A stretch of DNA of 64,000 nucleotides, taken from NCBI GenBank assembly GCA_033296725.1, contig MU857636.1, positions 148,171 through 212,170 of the forward strand. The letters are read 5' to 3'. The notes under the pieces were generated by a model. That model had not been told where the DNA came from, made no database searches, and saw nothing but the letters and a program-made list of their open reading frames with translations. Source of the stretch: Corynascus novoguineensis. Its lineage: Eukaryota; Ascomycota; Sordariomycetes; Sordariales; Chaetomiaceae. This document shows positions 23,286-34,159 of the stretch, piece by piece (position 1 is the stretch's first letter; every line of letters starts with the position of its first letter). Made by a program: the position numbers and the translations under genes.

Positions 23286-24392
23286 GGCGGATTAAACCAG
23301 CTCTGGGGGAGAGGAAGTCGAAATACTTTGCGGTAGGCGGAGGCGGGTGAGGAGAGCAACGGTCACGATGGTAATGCGCATTGGTGTGCGGTGTGTCCTG
23401 GGTGGGCGTCGCTCGCCGCGGAACGCCGTCAGTTTGCGCTTAGGATCGGTGACAGGTAGAAGTCTTTCTACTCGTCCTGTCGGCGCTTTGATTTTGCGAC
23501 GGGCGGTCAGATCGCTGGAAAGGGAGCGTTGATGCCGGTCCCCCCTCTCGCGCTAGGATGGAATGGGGTCATGGACCGTTGCGGGAATGAGAAACGGTTG
23601 ATGGTATCTCCTGACGACATTTGGGCGGACGGCTGTCGTTGTTTATCGGCATTGCATATCACGGCGGGATGCACTTTTGGGTACACGGCGTTTTGGGAAC
23701 ATCTGTTTTGCGAGCGTGTTGTGCGAGGGACACGAGTATGGGAAATGCAAGAAGTGAACGGGACACTGAAAGATGGGAAATGTACCAAGTAGTACAAGCT
23801 GTGGCGAGCACATGTGCACGGGATATTTTTGTATATCGGGAGATGTCGACTAGGTAGATATGGCTTATGCAATCGTACGAAAAAAACATGGCGACAAGAA
23901 TGAATTGGAAAAACCTTGAAATCCTTATCCCTTTAGCCCATTTTGCTTTGCAGAAATTGTTCGGTTTGGAATTGGAAAGATGTTCCGGGAAAGAAGGAAT
24001 GATTATTAAACACAAAAATGACCCCTCCCTCGCAGCTTGTCTCAGTGGCACGGCTCGAGAAATGCGCCCTTCGCTCGACTTAGCTCGTCATAATCTGTAT
24101 GCTCATTCAGCATTCCAGTGGTTTGTGATTCGTCAGATGGATCGACACCAAGACAACTTCACAAAGCGGTCCAAGGACTACGTATAGATGACCAACGCCT
24201 TGACTGTATACAAAAGTCGCAAAATGGCATCATCAGCGTCTTCTCGACCGGCTCATGGCGCTGCTGGGCAAGCTTTTGTCGCTCTTTAGTCTCGCAGCTC
24301 CGAGTGTTTTGATTGAGAGCCAATTGCAATCCTGGGACTTGCTTTTTTCACAATCTAACGCTTTTGACTTCGATTATACTGGTTTTCAGGCC
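23286..24392. other. 3' flank of the microprotein gene and promoter of the oxidoreductase gene
   Basis: No gene seen. It probably holds the 3' UTR of the microprotein gene and the leader of the next gene. An upstream in-frame ATG at 24255 would add 46 residues to the oxidoreductase; the ...GGTTTTCAG just before 24390 looks like a splice acceptor, so a leader intron is likely. Confidence 0.45.
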
Positions 24393-26396
24393 ATGACAAC
24401 GCTACTCGAAAACCACAACGGCTGGCATGCCGGTGAACGCGCCGTTCATACCCTGCTCAAGGTGCCCACATCAGAGCGCAAGAATCCAACAGCAGCTGGG
24501 CTTCCCCTCCCCTACGCTAATCGTGTCACTACCTCTCCTCTTGTGGCCATCGGGACTTTGGATGATGAAGGTCGCCCATGGACGTCTATCTGGGGCGGTG
24601 AGCGCGGCTTTGCACGCACGGTGACTCAGGGCATCCTCGGCGTACAGAGTCTCGTCGACAAGATCAATGACCCGGTGCTGCAGGCTCTGGTGGGCAGGGC
24701 TGTCGAAGGTGAACTTGTCAAACCGGAAGATGGAAAGGTCATCAGTGCCCTCAGCATCGATCTGGAGAGACGGGATCGCGTCAAGCTGGCAGGGAAGATG
24801 GTCGTCGGGACCGTTACTGAGCGGCCGGGCAACAACATTACAGGCGAAGCACAGCTTGCCATGCACGTCCAAGAGAGCCTGGGAAACTGCCCGAAGTACC
24901 TCAACAAGAAGACTATCCGCGCACATGTCCCTTCACCGCAGCATGTTTCATCCTCACTGCCCCTTCCCCCAGAAGCCCTCGCCCTGATCCAAGAGGCAGA
25001 CATGTTCTTCCTCTCGTCTACTAACGGGCAAACCATGGACACCAACCACCGCGGCGGTTCTGCGGGCTTCGTCCGCGTCGTCAGCAACTCTGCTGACGGT
25101 GTCACGCTGGTCTACCCAGAATACTCCGGCAACCGTCTCTATCAAACACTCGGCAACCTCCACATAAACCCCCTCGTCGGCATCGCCATCCCGGACTACA
25201 CCACCTCTGACATCCTCTATCTCACCGGCTCATCTCAACTCCTCATCGGGCCCGCTGCGGCCTCTGTCCTTCCGCACACCAACCTCGCCGTCAAAATCAC
25301 CGTCCACGCTGCCCGCTTCATCAGGGACGGTCTTCCTTTCCGCGGCACCCCGGGCGAGCCGAGCCCCTACAACCCCCCAGTCCGACGCCTTGCAACCGAG
25401 ACGCTGTCTCTGCCTTCCGCACCCCCCGCCACTGCCTCCCCCATCGGCACGCTAATACTCACCCGCCGCGACCTCCTGACCCCGAGCATCGCCCGCCTGA
25501 CCTTTCTCTTCCGCCCCTCCCGTGGGGACGGTCAGCGGCCCCTGGTGGTAGGCCGGCAGTGGTGGCGCCCGGGCCAGCACGTTACCCTCAGCTTTGCTGC
25601 CGAGCTCGACCAGGGCTACAGCCACATGCGCGACAGCGACCCCCAGAGCCTAAATGACGACTTTGTCCGCACCTTTACTATCTCTAGTCCTCCTCCTCTA
25701 CCTCTCATTATCCCTTCTGAAAGAGAAAACAAGTCAGAGGAGAAAGAGAAGGAGAAGGAGGTGCAGCTGGAGCTGACGGTGCGCAGGCGCGGCGCCGCAA
25801 CGGGCCTGCTATTCGCACAGCACCTTGGGCCAACGCACCCGCCGCTCGAGATTGAGGTGCTGGCCGTCGGTGGCGGCGAAGAAGAGGAGCGATTTCTCAT
25901 ACCCCTCGCCGGTGGTGGCAAAGGAGGAGCGTCCTTGCTTGGAGGGGAGACTGGAACGGAGGGCGAGAAGGACAGCGGAAAAAAGGCAGTCTTTGTGGCG
26001 GGCGGGATTGGCATTACGCCGCTTCTGGCGCAGGCGCCGGGGGTGTTGGCTGCTTCTTCCTCTGCGTCGGAGGCAGCGCTCGAAGTACTATGGAGTCTGA
26101 GGGGAGAGGATCTGCCGTTGGCGGTTGACTCGTTTGAGAGGATTCCCGGCTTGGGGGATGTGACTAAGGTGTTTGTGACCGGTGATGTGAAGGGAGTTGA
26201 TGACACGGTTCTCGCGAGGCTGCGAGCGCTGGTTGCAAGAGTCGACGTTAGGAGAATGGGGAGGGAGGATGTTCTCGGGGCTAGGGATAGTTTGAGGGGA
26301 ACTAAGTACTTCGCTTGTGCTAGCCCCGGGATGCTGAAGTCTATCTTGACTTGGCTTGAGGATGAGGATGTTGCATTTGAGAATTTCGAGTACTGA
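24393..26396 (+). CDS. PNPOx-like flavin domain fused to FAD/NAD(P) oxidoreductase
   Basis: A 667-residue protein from the ATG at 24393 (MTTLLENHNGWHAGERAVH). The N-terminal half is a pyridoxamine-phosphate-oxidase-like split barrel (SPLVAIGTLDDEGRPWTSIW; MFFLSSTNGQTMDTNHRGG; NRLYQTLGNLHINPLVGI), a fold that binds FMN. The C-terminal half looks like a ferredoxin-reductase module: FAD site RTFTISSPP and a pyridine-nucleotide site VAGGIGITPLLAQ, ending FACASPGMLKSIL. No 2Fe-2S cluster motif is seen at the end. The most likely role is an NAD(P)H-dependent flavin oxidoreductase in the cytosol; the substrate is unknown. A start at 24255 is possible, but the added residues look unlike the family and a splice acceptor lies between. 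A Glu/Lys-rich insert (SEEKEKEKEV) sits inside the FAD domain. Confidence 0.85.
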   Translation: MTTLLENHNGWHAGERAVHTLLKVPTSERKNPTAAGLPLPYANRVTTSPLVAIGTLDDEGRPWTSIWGGERGFARTVTQGILGVQSLVDKINDPVLQALVGRAVEGELVKPEDGKVISALSIDLERRDRVKLAGKMVVGTVTERPGNNITGEAQLAMHVQESLGNCPKYLNKKTIRAHVPSPQHVSSSLPLPPEALALIQEADMFFLSSTNGQTMDTNHRGGSAGFVRVVSNSADGVTLVYPEYSGNRLYQTLGNLHINPLVGIAIPDYTTSDILYLTGSSQLLIGPAAASVLPHTNLAVKITVHAARFIRDGLPFRGTPGEPSPYNPPVRRLATETLSLPSAPPATASPIGTLILTRRDLLTPSIARLTFLFRPSRGDGQRPLVVGRQWWRPGQHVTLSFAAELDQGYSHMRDSDPQSLNDDFVRTFTISSPPPLPLIIPSERENKSEEKEKEKEVQLELTVRRRGAATGLLFAQHLGPTHPPLEIEVLAVGGGEEEERFLIPLAGGGKGGASLLGGETGTEGEKDSGKKAVFVAGGIGITPLLAQAPGVLAASSSASEAALEVLWSLRGEDLPLAVDSFERIPGLGDVTKVFVTGDVKGVDDTVLARLRALVARVDVRRMGREDVLGARDSLRGTKYFACASPGMLKSILTWLEDEDVAFENFEY

Positions 26397-27402
26397 TGTG
26401 GTGTTGTTTCGACTTCAGGGGTGAAGGGCTTTGTCTGCTTTGTGAAACGGGAGCGTTGACTTTACGCGTAACAACAAATTGAGCTTGAAGTAGTTATCGA
26501 CATGGACGAGTTCGTCGTAGCAAGAACCCAATCCTGCTCCTTGATATGCCGACGTAACACGTCGACATGGTATTCAAATGCAACAAGCTGTACCACAACA
26601 TCTTGGCTGGAATGCGTTGACCCGACTGAGGTGACATGATAACATTGAGGCCCAATTGCCGTTGCGCGCAACCGTTCCGGCAATCAACCCCTGGCAACTG
26701 ATGACGTGCATGGTTTGTACCAAGCATTCTGAAAATTCTGGGATGAGGTTGACGTTTACAGCTGGTAGTCTTGAGGCGGCGTCCCCTGCCCATACTGTGT
26801 ACCTAAGGTCGAAGGTTATGGCAATGTTTCTAGAATGAGTAATGCATACTGGTGTCGCTCGTTGTTTGTTGCTGAGATTGAGTGAGATCTGATGACAAAA
26901 AATTTTTACCCGTCCATCATCAAGAAAAGGAACAACATGAATCATTCATATTGACCTAGGCCCTTTGGTAGCTTCGCATGACGCACTTGAGCAGCTTGGT
27001 TGAGGGAAGAAAACAGACCACACGCCTTGGGCAAAACAACTTGGCGAACTTTGGGAAGGCGCTGCAGGGTCCACCAACAGGCTCTTCCGATTGCTCTCTG
27101 GCGCCCACTACGGGCAGTAGTATGCACCTGGATAAGGGCTGACACGGACCAGCGCACAGCACTGGCTTGAAACCCACCACACTCAAAGCAATTGTACTCG
27201 GACCTCATGGTCTTCGTCATCCGCGACACAAAGAATTCGCAATGCTCACTGATGCCGGTGTGCATGTGAATAGTAGCTCATTTAACGCCGCCCATTGCGG
27301 GGACCAGGCAAAGGAGCCCAGGCAAAGGAGCCCAGGCGAGTTCCATCCTTTTCAGGTCTTGGGAAGGCCGCTAGGTAGGCGACAGGAGTAGCGCCAACGC
27401 CG
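26397..27402. other. Intergenic, with a short tandem repeat beside the Syf1 fragment
   Basis: No gene seen. At about 27305-27335 a 14-nt unit (AGGCAAAGGAGCCC) occurs twice in tandem, about 70 bases before the Syf1-like fragment. Minus-strand frames at 26574-26945 and 26942-27265 have no recognisable content. Confidence 0.4.
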
Positions 27403-27660
27403 AAACATCGGAAGCTGCACAAGAGCTGGAAGCTGTGGAGTTTCTACGTCGACCTGGTCGAGAGCGTCAGCTCATTGGAAGAGACCAAGAAGGTCTACGA
27501 GAGGATATTTGAGCTTCGCATCGCAACACCGCAGACGGTAGTCAACTATGCAAACCTCCTAGAGGAGCACAAGTACTTTGAGGAGTCATTCAAGATCTAC
27601 GAGCGGGGTCTCGACCTCTTCAGCTACCCGGTTGCCTTTGAGCTGTGGAATCTCTACCTC
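27403..27660 (+). pseudogene. Truncated fragment of pre-mRNA-splicing factor Syf1
   Basis: Eighty-six codons match the HAT-repeat part of Syf1 (XAB2 in animals), a scaffold of the NineTeen complex in the spliceosome: LHKSWKLWSFYVDLVESVSS, then KKVYERIFELRIATPQTVVN and YFEESFKIYERGLDLFSYPV, ending FELWNLYL. The frame is intact and hardly diverged, but there is no start codon, no upstream half and, after LWNLYL, the sequence changes abruptly to unrelated residues and a stop at 27778. A real Syf1 has over 800 residues, so this is a partial duplicate and the working gene should be elsewhere in the genome. Low divergence suggests a recent event. Confidence 0.8.
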
Positions 27661-28770
27661 CCCAATCCCGTCCTACGAAGAATCTATCTCGGCCCCGCGC
27701 CCAGGGAGCCTGCAGATTTTGGGTGCGACCTTCGGTGGCGTAACATGCACGCCGCAGATTCAGAAGCTTGTCGACACTGAAGGGGGCGGCGAGCGGCTGA
27801 CGCTCGACCTGCGCCGGCTAAACGTAGCGCCTCACGGCCGGTAGGTCAACGATGGACGGCTTCCCCGAGAACACCACCGAAACCACCCTGGCTGTGTCCT
27901 CATGGCTGATCCTTGTTGGCGAGCTCGGGTCCTCTACGCTCGAATCATAGTTCTGACCCAATGCATTGATGTGTTCCGTGCATGGGCATCCATTGTGCGA
28001 AGTGTTTGTGTAGACCTTGACTCCAAATACTCTCGACTCGATACTCCAGGTCTCGGCAACTGACATAAATGAGTCAACGCTTGACATTTGGATTCGTGTA
28101 AACTGTGCGATGTTCTTTTGCCACCCCGCACAACTGTTCCGTCAGCCTTGAAGCAGGTACATCCAGCCAGTACCCTGTGTGGGCTGCGGCACAAACCATC
28201 GGAACGTGAAACCACACTGGACCAAGATGAGGGACCACGGCACCCGGTTGGCGAAATAAATCCAAATAGATGAGAAGTGTTGCGTCTCATTGCGTGAGGT
28301 CAGAAGTGGGTTGCGTGTTTTTAACTCCGGCAACGGACATTGAGCAAACCCCTGGAACAATCCGCTGCAAACAAATTGTTTGGGCGATTACTTCTGTTAG
28401 GCCCCCGCGTCAAGGGCTTAATAAGTGGGAGACACCCCCCCCCACCATCTCATCTCGATGCTGCCGAGTCATCCTCGTCATCTTTCAACATCCGCAATCT
28501 ACCTCAAAAAATACGGAGACTTTTCCGAGCATACCGTTAGTGATCGAAACATTACGGCTACTTTCTCAATTGACACCGTCGCGGCGCCGGCTTTCGGCGA
28601 CAGCATCACTCAAATTCCGATCAGTACCGTCCTTTCTCGGCATCACAGGCAAGCTGCTGTGCCCCGCATCCTCGGCAGAACAAACAACTGCGATCTGCCC
28701 TCGTTTGCGTCGCCTGCCATCCACGACATCTCCCGCTTCGACATTGCGAACCTAACGGACGCCTTTCAAT
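27661..28770. other. Downstream of the Syf1 fragment and promoter of the NMNAT gene
   Basis: No confident gene. A frame that overlaps the end of the Syf1 fragment runs to 27844 and reads ILGATFGGVTCTPQIQKLVD, which looks protein-like but was not recognised. A C-run lies at about 28435-28443. The last 250 bases are probably the leader of the NMNAT gene. Confidence 0.4.
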
Positions 28771-29966
28771 ATGTCGACTGGAACTAGCGATTCGGGCACT
28801 CAAACGCCCTCGGGGGTCGTGGAGCATCCGGTCCTCGATGGCGCCCAAACCCACTACACCTTCCCGACCGAGAAGCTGAAGCTCCGTCAAACACAACCTG
28901 GAAAGACTCCCCTCGTACTGGTAGCTTGCGGTTCCTTTTCTCGTAAGCTTTCTGTCGCCGCTAACAGTTATCCATTGTCACTGCTGACGGACATTTATAC
29001 AAGCGATCACCTTCCTCCATCTCCGCATGTTTGAGATGGCGAGCGACTTCGTCCGTTTCAATACCGACTTCGAAGTGTGCGGTGGATACTTGTCACCGGT
29101 ACGACCCCAGACATCTCGGAGAACAATGAAAGCCGGGCTAACCAAGATATCATGCGGGCAGGTTAGCGACGCTTATAAGAAGGTGGGGCTAGCGCCTGGC
29201 CACCACCGGGTCAACATGTGTGCGCGAGCCGTCGAGCATTCTTCCTGGCTCATGGTCGATCCATTCGAGACGCTCAATCGCAACGAGAAGGGGGAGCCTC
29301 AATACGTGCCGACTGCTAAGGTCTTGCGCCACTTCGACCACGAGATCAACACGGTGCTTGGAGGCATTGAGGGCACCGATGGGCAGAAGAGGAAGGCTCG
29401 CATTTCACTTCTGGCTGGTGCGTCAGCTTCGCTTCGCCGCGCCGAATGGCTGTGGAAGTCGTCATACTAACGTTTTTTTTGCTTTAGGCGCCGACTTGGT
29501 CATGTCTATGGGTATGTGTTGGTCGTGCATTATGTTTTATACGGGTACCGACTAACTGGTAATAGGAGAGCCTGGACTTTGGGCACCCCAGGATCTTGAT
29601 ACGATCCTTGGCGAGTACGGCGCTTTCATCATTGAACGATCCGGAACCGATATCGACGAGGCCCTTGCCTCCCTCAGGCAGTATGAGCACAACATCTGGG
29701 TGATCAGCCAGGTCATCCAAAACGATATTAGCTCCACAAAGGTTCGCCTGTTTTTGAAGAAGGACCTCAGCGTCAGGTACCTGATTCCGGACCCCGTTGT
29801 CGAGGTTTGTTCCCGTGCCTCTGTTGGATTTTTTGGGGCGTTCGCTCACACGCTTCAGTACATCGAGGAACACGGCCTGTTCTCGGAACCAAACTCGAAC
29901 AACTCTAGCAGTCGAACACCGGATGTTGGCCCTGGTTCTTCAGAGAGCAAGCCTACTAAAGGCTGA
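28771..29966 (+). CDS. Nicotinamide-mononucleotide adenylyltransferase
   Basis: Six exons: 28771-28942, 29004-29098, 29162-29417, 29488-29511 (24 nt), 29566-29804, 29859-29966; 297 residues. It makes NAD+ from NMN and ATP (and can use the nicotinate form). The nucleotidyltransferase motif is complete across the first splice site: ACGSFSPITFLHLRMFEMA, with the GxFxPxxxxH pattern used to bind ATP. Further family text is VNMCARAVEHSSWLMVDPFE, LLAGADLVMSMGEPGLW and the second ATP motif region ISSTKVRLFLKKDLSVRYLI. The N-terminus is short and polar, and the C-terminus after YIEEHGLF is disordered. Length fits fungal NMNATs, which are nuclear/cytosolic. The short exon 4 encodes part of the conserved GADLV motif. 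Confidence 0.93.
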
Positions 29967-30945
29967 ACGGGCTTGACACCTCGACGTAATCCGAATCTCC
30001 ACAAGACCGGTACCCCAATTCAGAGCGGACGTATGGCGACTGTGCTGCATGAGACAAAGATCACCAGGGATGTGGTCAGCAAGACGGGCTCAGCATGGCA
30101 ACGGTTCTGTCAAAGCCCAGCAGCTACAGTGTCCAAATTGGGCGTTGAGATACCCCGATACATATATCTTACTTACATGAGGGCGTTTGGAGTTGGGAGT
30201 TAGCTGGTCTTAGCTCAACATGACGCTGCAAGCCCGCCTGAGGTCGCGGTGCAAGCGTCATTTGAGTTTCCTTTGGACGCCTGCCGAAAGAGCAGAACAC
30301 TGTTCGATCCTGTTTCATTTTGGCTATGAATGTACTTTTCTGGATGAGGGCAGCGGTAATGAATCCTGACGACGGTCATGAACGTCCTCGCGATGACATC
30401 ATTGCAACTATTTGCGCTCGCATGCGTTCGCTCTGGATTGGTTGGGATCTTCTCGGCGGGTTTTGCAATGTAGTGCCGTAGCATGCTGTGGCTTGCATAT
30501 TGCAGCCGCCGCATGCAAATACCCGCACCCTAGGCTCCGGCCCGTTGGGTCGGGTAAGCTCGCCGCACAACCAGTTTAGCCGTCACGGTTCTTCTCCTCC
30601 ATCTAGCATCCTGTTCCCCTACCTGACATTGGGTTTTCGCCAACTGTTCCGCCGTTATCGGTGTATCTTTGAGATGACACGGGGGGGAAGATGTTTTGTC
30701 ATAGAATATTGAGCAATAAGGAATTGGTAGACAACCTGGAGCCATTCTAGTCTATCTAACGCTGGCCTGGCCATGAACGTTTTAAAATGTGCATTCTCAG
30801 GAAGTCCAGGAGCTTATCGACTCCCGCATTTACCCATTTCTTCACACTCGTCCCCATTCTCAGATGTGACCGATCTAGTGCAATGATTTATAACGACGGG
30901 TATCTCATATCATGATACACCTAACTCCACGCTCTTGCCAACAGC
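29967..30945. other. Intergenic between tail-to-tail NMNAT and hydrolase genes
   Basis: No gene seen. Both flanking genes end here, so the outer parts should be 3' UTRs. Short frames at 29973-30203 and 30488-30712 have no recognisable content. Confidence 0.5.
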
Positions 30946-32549
30946 TTACAACCCACTCCCCCCATCTTCCCCAAAATCTTCGTCAACTTTTTCTCTCAGC
31001 CATTCCGCAATCACCTGTTCTGCCTCCGTATCCAGACCAAGGCCTCCTACCGAAGAGAATGAAGAAAAATCAGAAGATGAGGAAGATGGTAACAAGGAAG
31101 AAGATGTAGCGATCTCAGACGTCTGCACCCGCCTCTCGATTTCCCTCCACCGTGCCCACTCCCGCTCCTCCCCGCTCATCGCGCCCCCGTCGCCGTCCAC
31201 GACCACCTCTGCCTCCCATTCCCACGGCGCCGCCTGCTTCCCCGGCCGTCGGCGGCCGCTGCCCCGCCCACCAAGTTCGTGCATGTCCAGGCTGCGCATC
31301 ATCAGCCCCGCCAGCTCGGCGGCCTGCACGGCGAAGCTGTTCTCGCTCTTTTGTCTTCTTCTGCCGCTTCTCCGGGGGTGGTGGTCTTGCCCGGAGAGGA
31401 GCGCACGGGAGGAAGACTGGGTGTAAAGGAGGAGGGCAGGCGGTAGGCGGAGGGTGGAGTCGCGGGGCGGGAAGACGAGGTAGCCCTTGCGCGGAGGTTT
31501 CTGTTGTTTAGCGAGGTGGGCTGCCCTGGAGAGGAGTTCAGAGGCTGTCTCTTCGGTGTCTCCTTTTCCTTCCTCTATTGTCGTGGTTGACTGGGAGAGC
31601 GAAGGTGAGGCGAGAGAGTGGCCGGCTAGGTTGTCGATTGCGGCAGCAAATTCGGGTGTGAGGCTGGTGGGAGCGGAGGCGGAGAGCGGGGTGGTGAAGT
31701 CGTCGGGAACGTGGAGGTTGGCGGAATGGAAGAAGAGGCAGGCGGAGGCGAAAGGGTCGAAGAGATTGGAGGGTTCGGCGAAGAGGCCTGGCGCGCGGTG
31801 CTTGAGCTCGGTGAAAATGCCCCCTTCTTCTATGGGGTCTTCATTGAGGTTAGTGAATGGGAGCGGCAGGCCTCGCCTCTTCCTCCCCGAATCTGGTTTG
31901 CTCTTGCGCCTGTGGATGGGGTGATCGGGTAAGAACATTGTCCAGTTGTAAATGCCATTGTAGGCAACCAGGCCGCGGATGGTCATGGGCTGGGAGCGGG
32001 CGGGAATGTGGGATTCGGTGAGTGCCAGGCCGGCTGCCAGGCTGGCGCCGAGGTAGGATCCGTAGACGTACGCGGGACGGGGCTCTGCGGCAGGGTCGGT
32101 GCCGGACCCGAGATTGTCCATGATCCAAGAGTACCCAAAAGTGACGTCGTGAAGCGGCGTGGGCCAATGGAGGGGGTAGTCTGGCCGTTCATCTTCGATG
32201 TGGTCTTGCGCATGCCACCGGTAGTTGATGACAGCGGTTGGGTAGTCCTGAAAGCATGATGGGAGAGGAGTGGCGCGGCTGGCGTCCTTCGGAGAAAAGG
32301 GGGGGAGCACGATGACCAAGGGGGTGGTAGCATCCTGCCTGGAGATGTTGTAGAGGCTGTTGTTTTGTTAGAAACGCCCGAGCTCGGCACGAAGAAGTTG
32401 AGAGCTCACCTCACGATAATGTTACCCGCGGATGCACATGGTACACGGACATGTTCAACCGACGAATGAGTGCTAAAAGATCTTGAGTAAAATCTTTGGT
32501 GATTGACAACTACACAGCGCAGTCTTGTAAAGTGCAACCATCTCGACAT
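30946..32549 (-). CDS. Alpha/beta-hydrolase-like protein with mitochondrial-type leader
   Basis: Exons 32410-32549 and 30946-32356; 516 residues. The upstream exon was found by extending the frame through a GTGAGC donor and an AACAACAG acceptor; it starts MSRWLHFTRLRCVVVNHQRF and continues YSRSFSTHSS, an Arg/Ser-rich amphipathic leader without acidic residues, typical of mitochondrial import. The body has the first strands of an alpha/beta hydrolase (TPLVIVLPPFSP; AVINYRW) and a putative nucleophile turn YVYGSYLGASLA. That turn reads G-S-Y-L-G, so the usual GxSxG serine position is Tyr; the next GASLA might serve instead. A long disordered C-terminal half contains acidic and Ser-rich sequence. 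Substrate unknown; it may be non-catalytic. Confidence 0.7.
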
Positions 32550-32941
32550 ATTGTTTCTCTGCTTGCGTAGGCAAGCAGGTACGAAAGCGCGCGTGGTTGT
32601 GTCAAACTGATCTTAAAAGACTTTGTCCTGGGCAGTGTCTTTTTAGTTTTTTTGGTGAAGTTAACTCATATCAGTATATGGGAGATTTGTGTATTTAGAA
32701 GCACATCGCCTTGATTTGTAGTCAGTGGTTTGCTTGGCCCAGCTGAATAGCCAGCTTTGAGCTGCTTTTGTGTTTTCGAAACATTGATACATACATATTT
32801 TACACCCAGCTCAGCTCCGAATGCACCCTCTTGGGTGCTCCCCACTCACAGCACCTGAACGCGTCCCGCGACACGGACGCGTATCCTATCTTTTCTTTCA
32901 CAACCACAGCCACAACCACAACCACAGCCCAATTCAACAGG
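32550..32941. other. Intergenic between divergent hydrolase and HTH frames
   Basis: AT-rich patches near 32630-32710 and a CCACAACCACAACCACAG-type simple repeat near 32900-32935. Should contain the hydrolase promoter. Confidence 0.4.
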
Positions 32942-33379
32942 ATGAGCATCGATTTGAATGAATTTGTTCGCCATTTAACGGCGAATCATAGTCGTAATAA
33001 GGAGTTGGACCCATATTTGCGTGTAGCTATCTGCGCGCTTGTCGCCGCAGGTCGAAGCGTGCGGTCCCTGGCTACCTTATTTGGCGTCTCCCGACATGCG
33101 ATACACCACGCCGTTGAACTTTGGGAATCCCACGGCACATTCGAATCCCGACCTCGAAGCGGCCGCCCACAGGCTCCAACGCGGAGAGAGAAGCGACATC
33201 TCGCTCGGAGGGTAACACGGAGCCGACATTTGACAACAAAGGCACTGATCCGTGCCCGAAGTAAACGCAAGGGTCAAACGTCCAATGCTCAAAACGCTTC
33301 GGAACGGTCCGAGGGAGCTCTAGCTGCAGCGGAGGCGCTGAACAGCGGTGTTTCTCAAACACAACCTGCCATTAATTGA
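32942..33379 (+). CDS. Orphan Tc1-type helix-turn-helix protein
   Basis: A 145-residue frame from ATG 32942 (MSIDLNEFVRHLTANHS). Residues 20-100 look like the paired-type helix-turn-helix found at the N-terminus of Tc1/mariner transposases: DPYLRVAICALVAAGRSVRS, LATLFGVSRHAIHHAVELWE, then the basic arm FESRPRSGRPQAPTRREKR. The DDE catalytic domain that should follow is absent; instead there is a polar tail (ASERSEGALAAAEALNSG). It may be the stump of a decayed transposon or a DNA-binding domain taken over by the host. The intact frame without stops speaks slightly for selection. An upstream in-frame Met at 32768 adds low-complexity Thr and is less likely. Confidence 0.5.
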   Translation: MSIDLNEFVRHLTANHSRNKELDPYLRVAICALVAAGRSVRSLATLFGVSRHAIHHAVELWESHGTFESRPRSGRPQAPTRREKRHLARRVTRSRHLTTKALIRARSKRKGQTSNAQNASERSEGALAAAEALNSGVSQTQPAIN

Positions 33380-34159
33380 GGCCGTCCAGAGCCCTGCTTC
33401 ATTCAGCGCCGTGGCCGCCTGAGGCTGGAAGTCATAAGTTCCCAAACACCTTTTGCCGTCTATAATGCCGCGCCAACCATGAAGTTCAATGAGTGCCAAT
33501 GATAGAAGAGGCGATGAGCGAAGCCATGCACGAGACACCCAGATATCTGCCCCAAACCGACCGAAGTTCTAGGTGAGTGGGCATGGAGAGTTCCCAAGTA
33601 AGCCCTGTCGGTACGTACAAGCTGGTTAGCGACATGCACTGATTGAGCCGCGTCAAAGCCGCCTAGCTCGCCATTGCCGTTGTCGACAATGTGGTTTCGC
33701 TCTTAGAACATGGCAAGGCCCCTCACAATCTCGGTTGCCGAGTTCTCGACCATCGTTGGCTGGTACATCGCACGTTATCTCCCTGGTTCCGCTGAATACC
33801 ACTGCTTTTGGATATTTTGGATGCATACCGCTTCACTGTGCTTATCAGGCATCTCTCTCTTGGCTATCCGTTCCGTGGATGGTCCCGCACGTTTCCTGGC
33901 CTCATGCCAGCCGCGGGTTGAGCACACAAGTTGCGGAGGGGAAGCGATCGTCAAAAGAGAACGTCGATAGGATATCAATACTGTATTAGTTGTCGCATCA
34001 TTATTATCATATCTTGGAAATGTGTATCTGGCATGAAAATTTAAGCCCTTAGATCTCGCCTTGTATTTTACCCTTTCCCAAACGTGCCGCCTTATAAGAC
34101 CTTGCAGACACCAAACGCCATGCGCCAGATGATAATCGGAGTAACAGATAGCATCGATT
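33380..34159. other. Intergenic
   Basis: No gene seen. The part near 34160 should be the 3' UTR of the Kar5-like gene. Frames at 33710-33989 are short and unrecognised. Confidence 0.45.

Noticed and set aside
24255..24392. Upstream start adding 46 residues to the oxidoreductase
   Set aside because: A TTTTCAG acceptor lies in the added part and the residues do not look like the family; start at 24393 preferred.
27578..27844. Frame with LGATFGGVTCTPQIQKLVD overlapping the Syf1 fragment
   Set aside because: Protein-like but too short to assign, and its first half is a shadow of the Syf1 frame.
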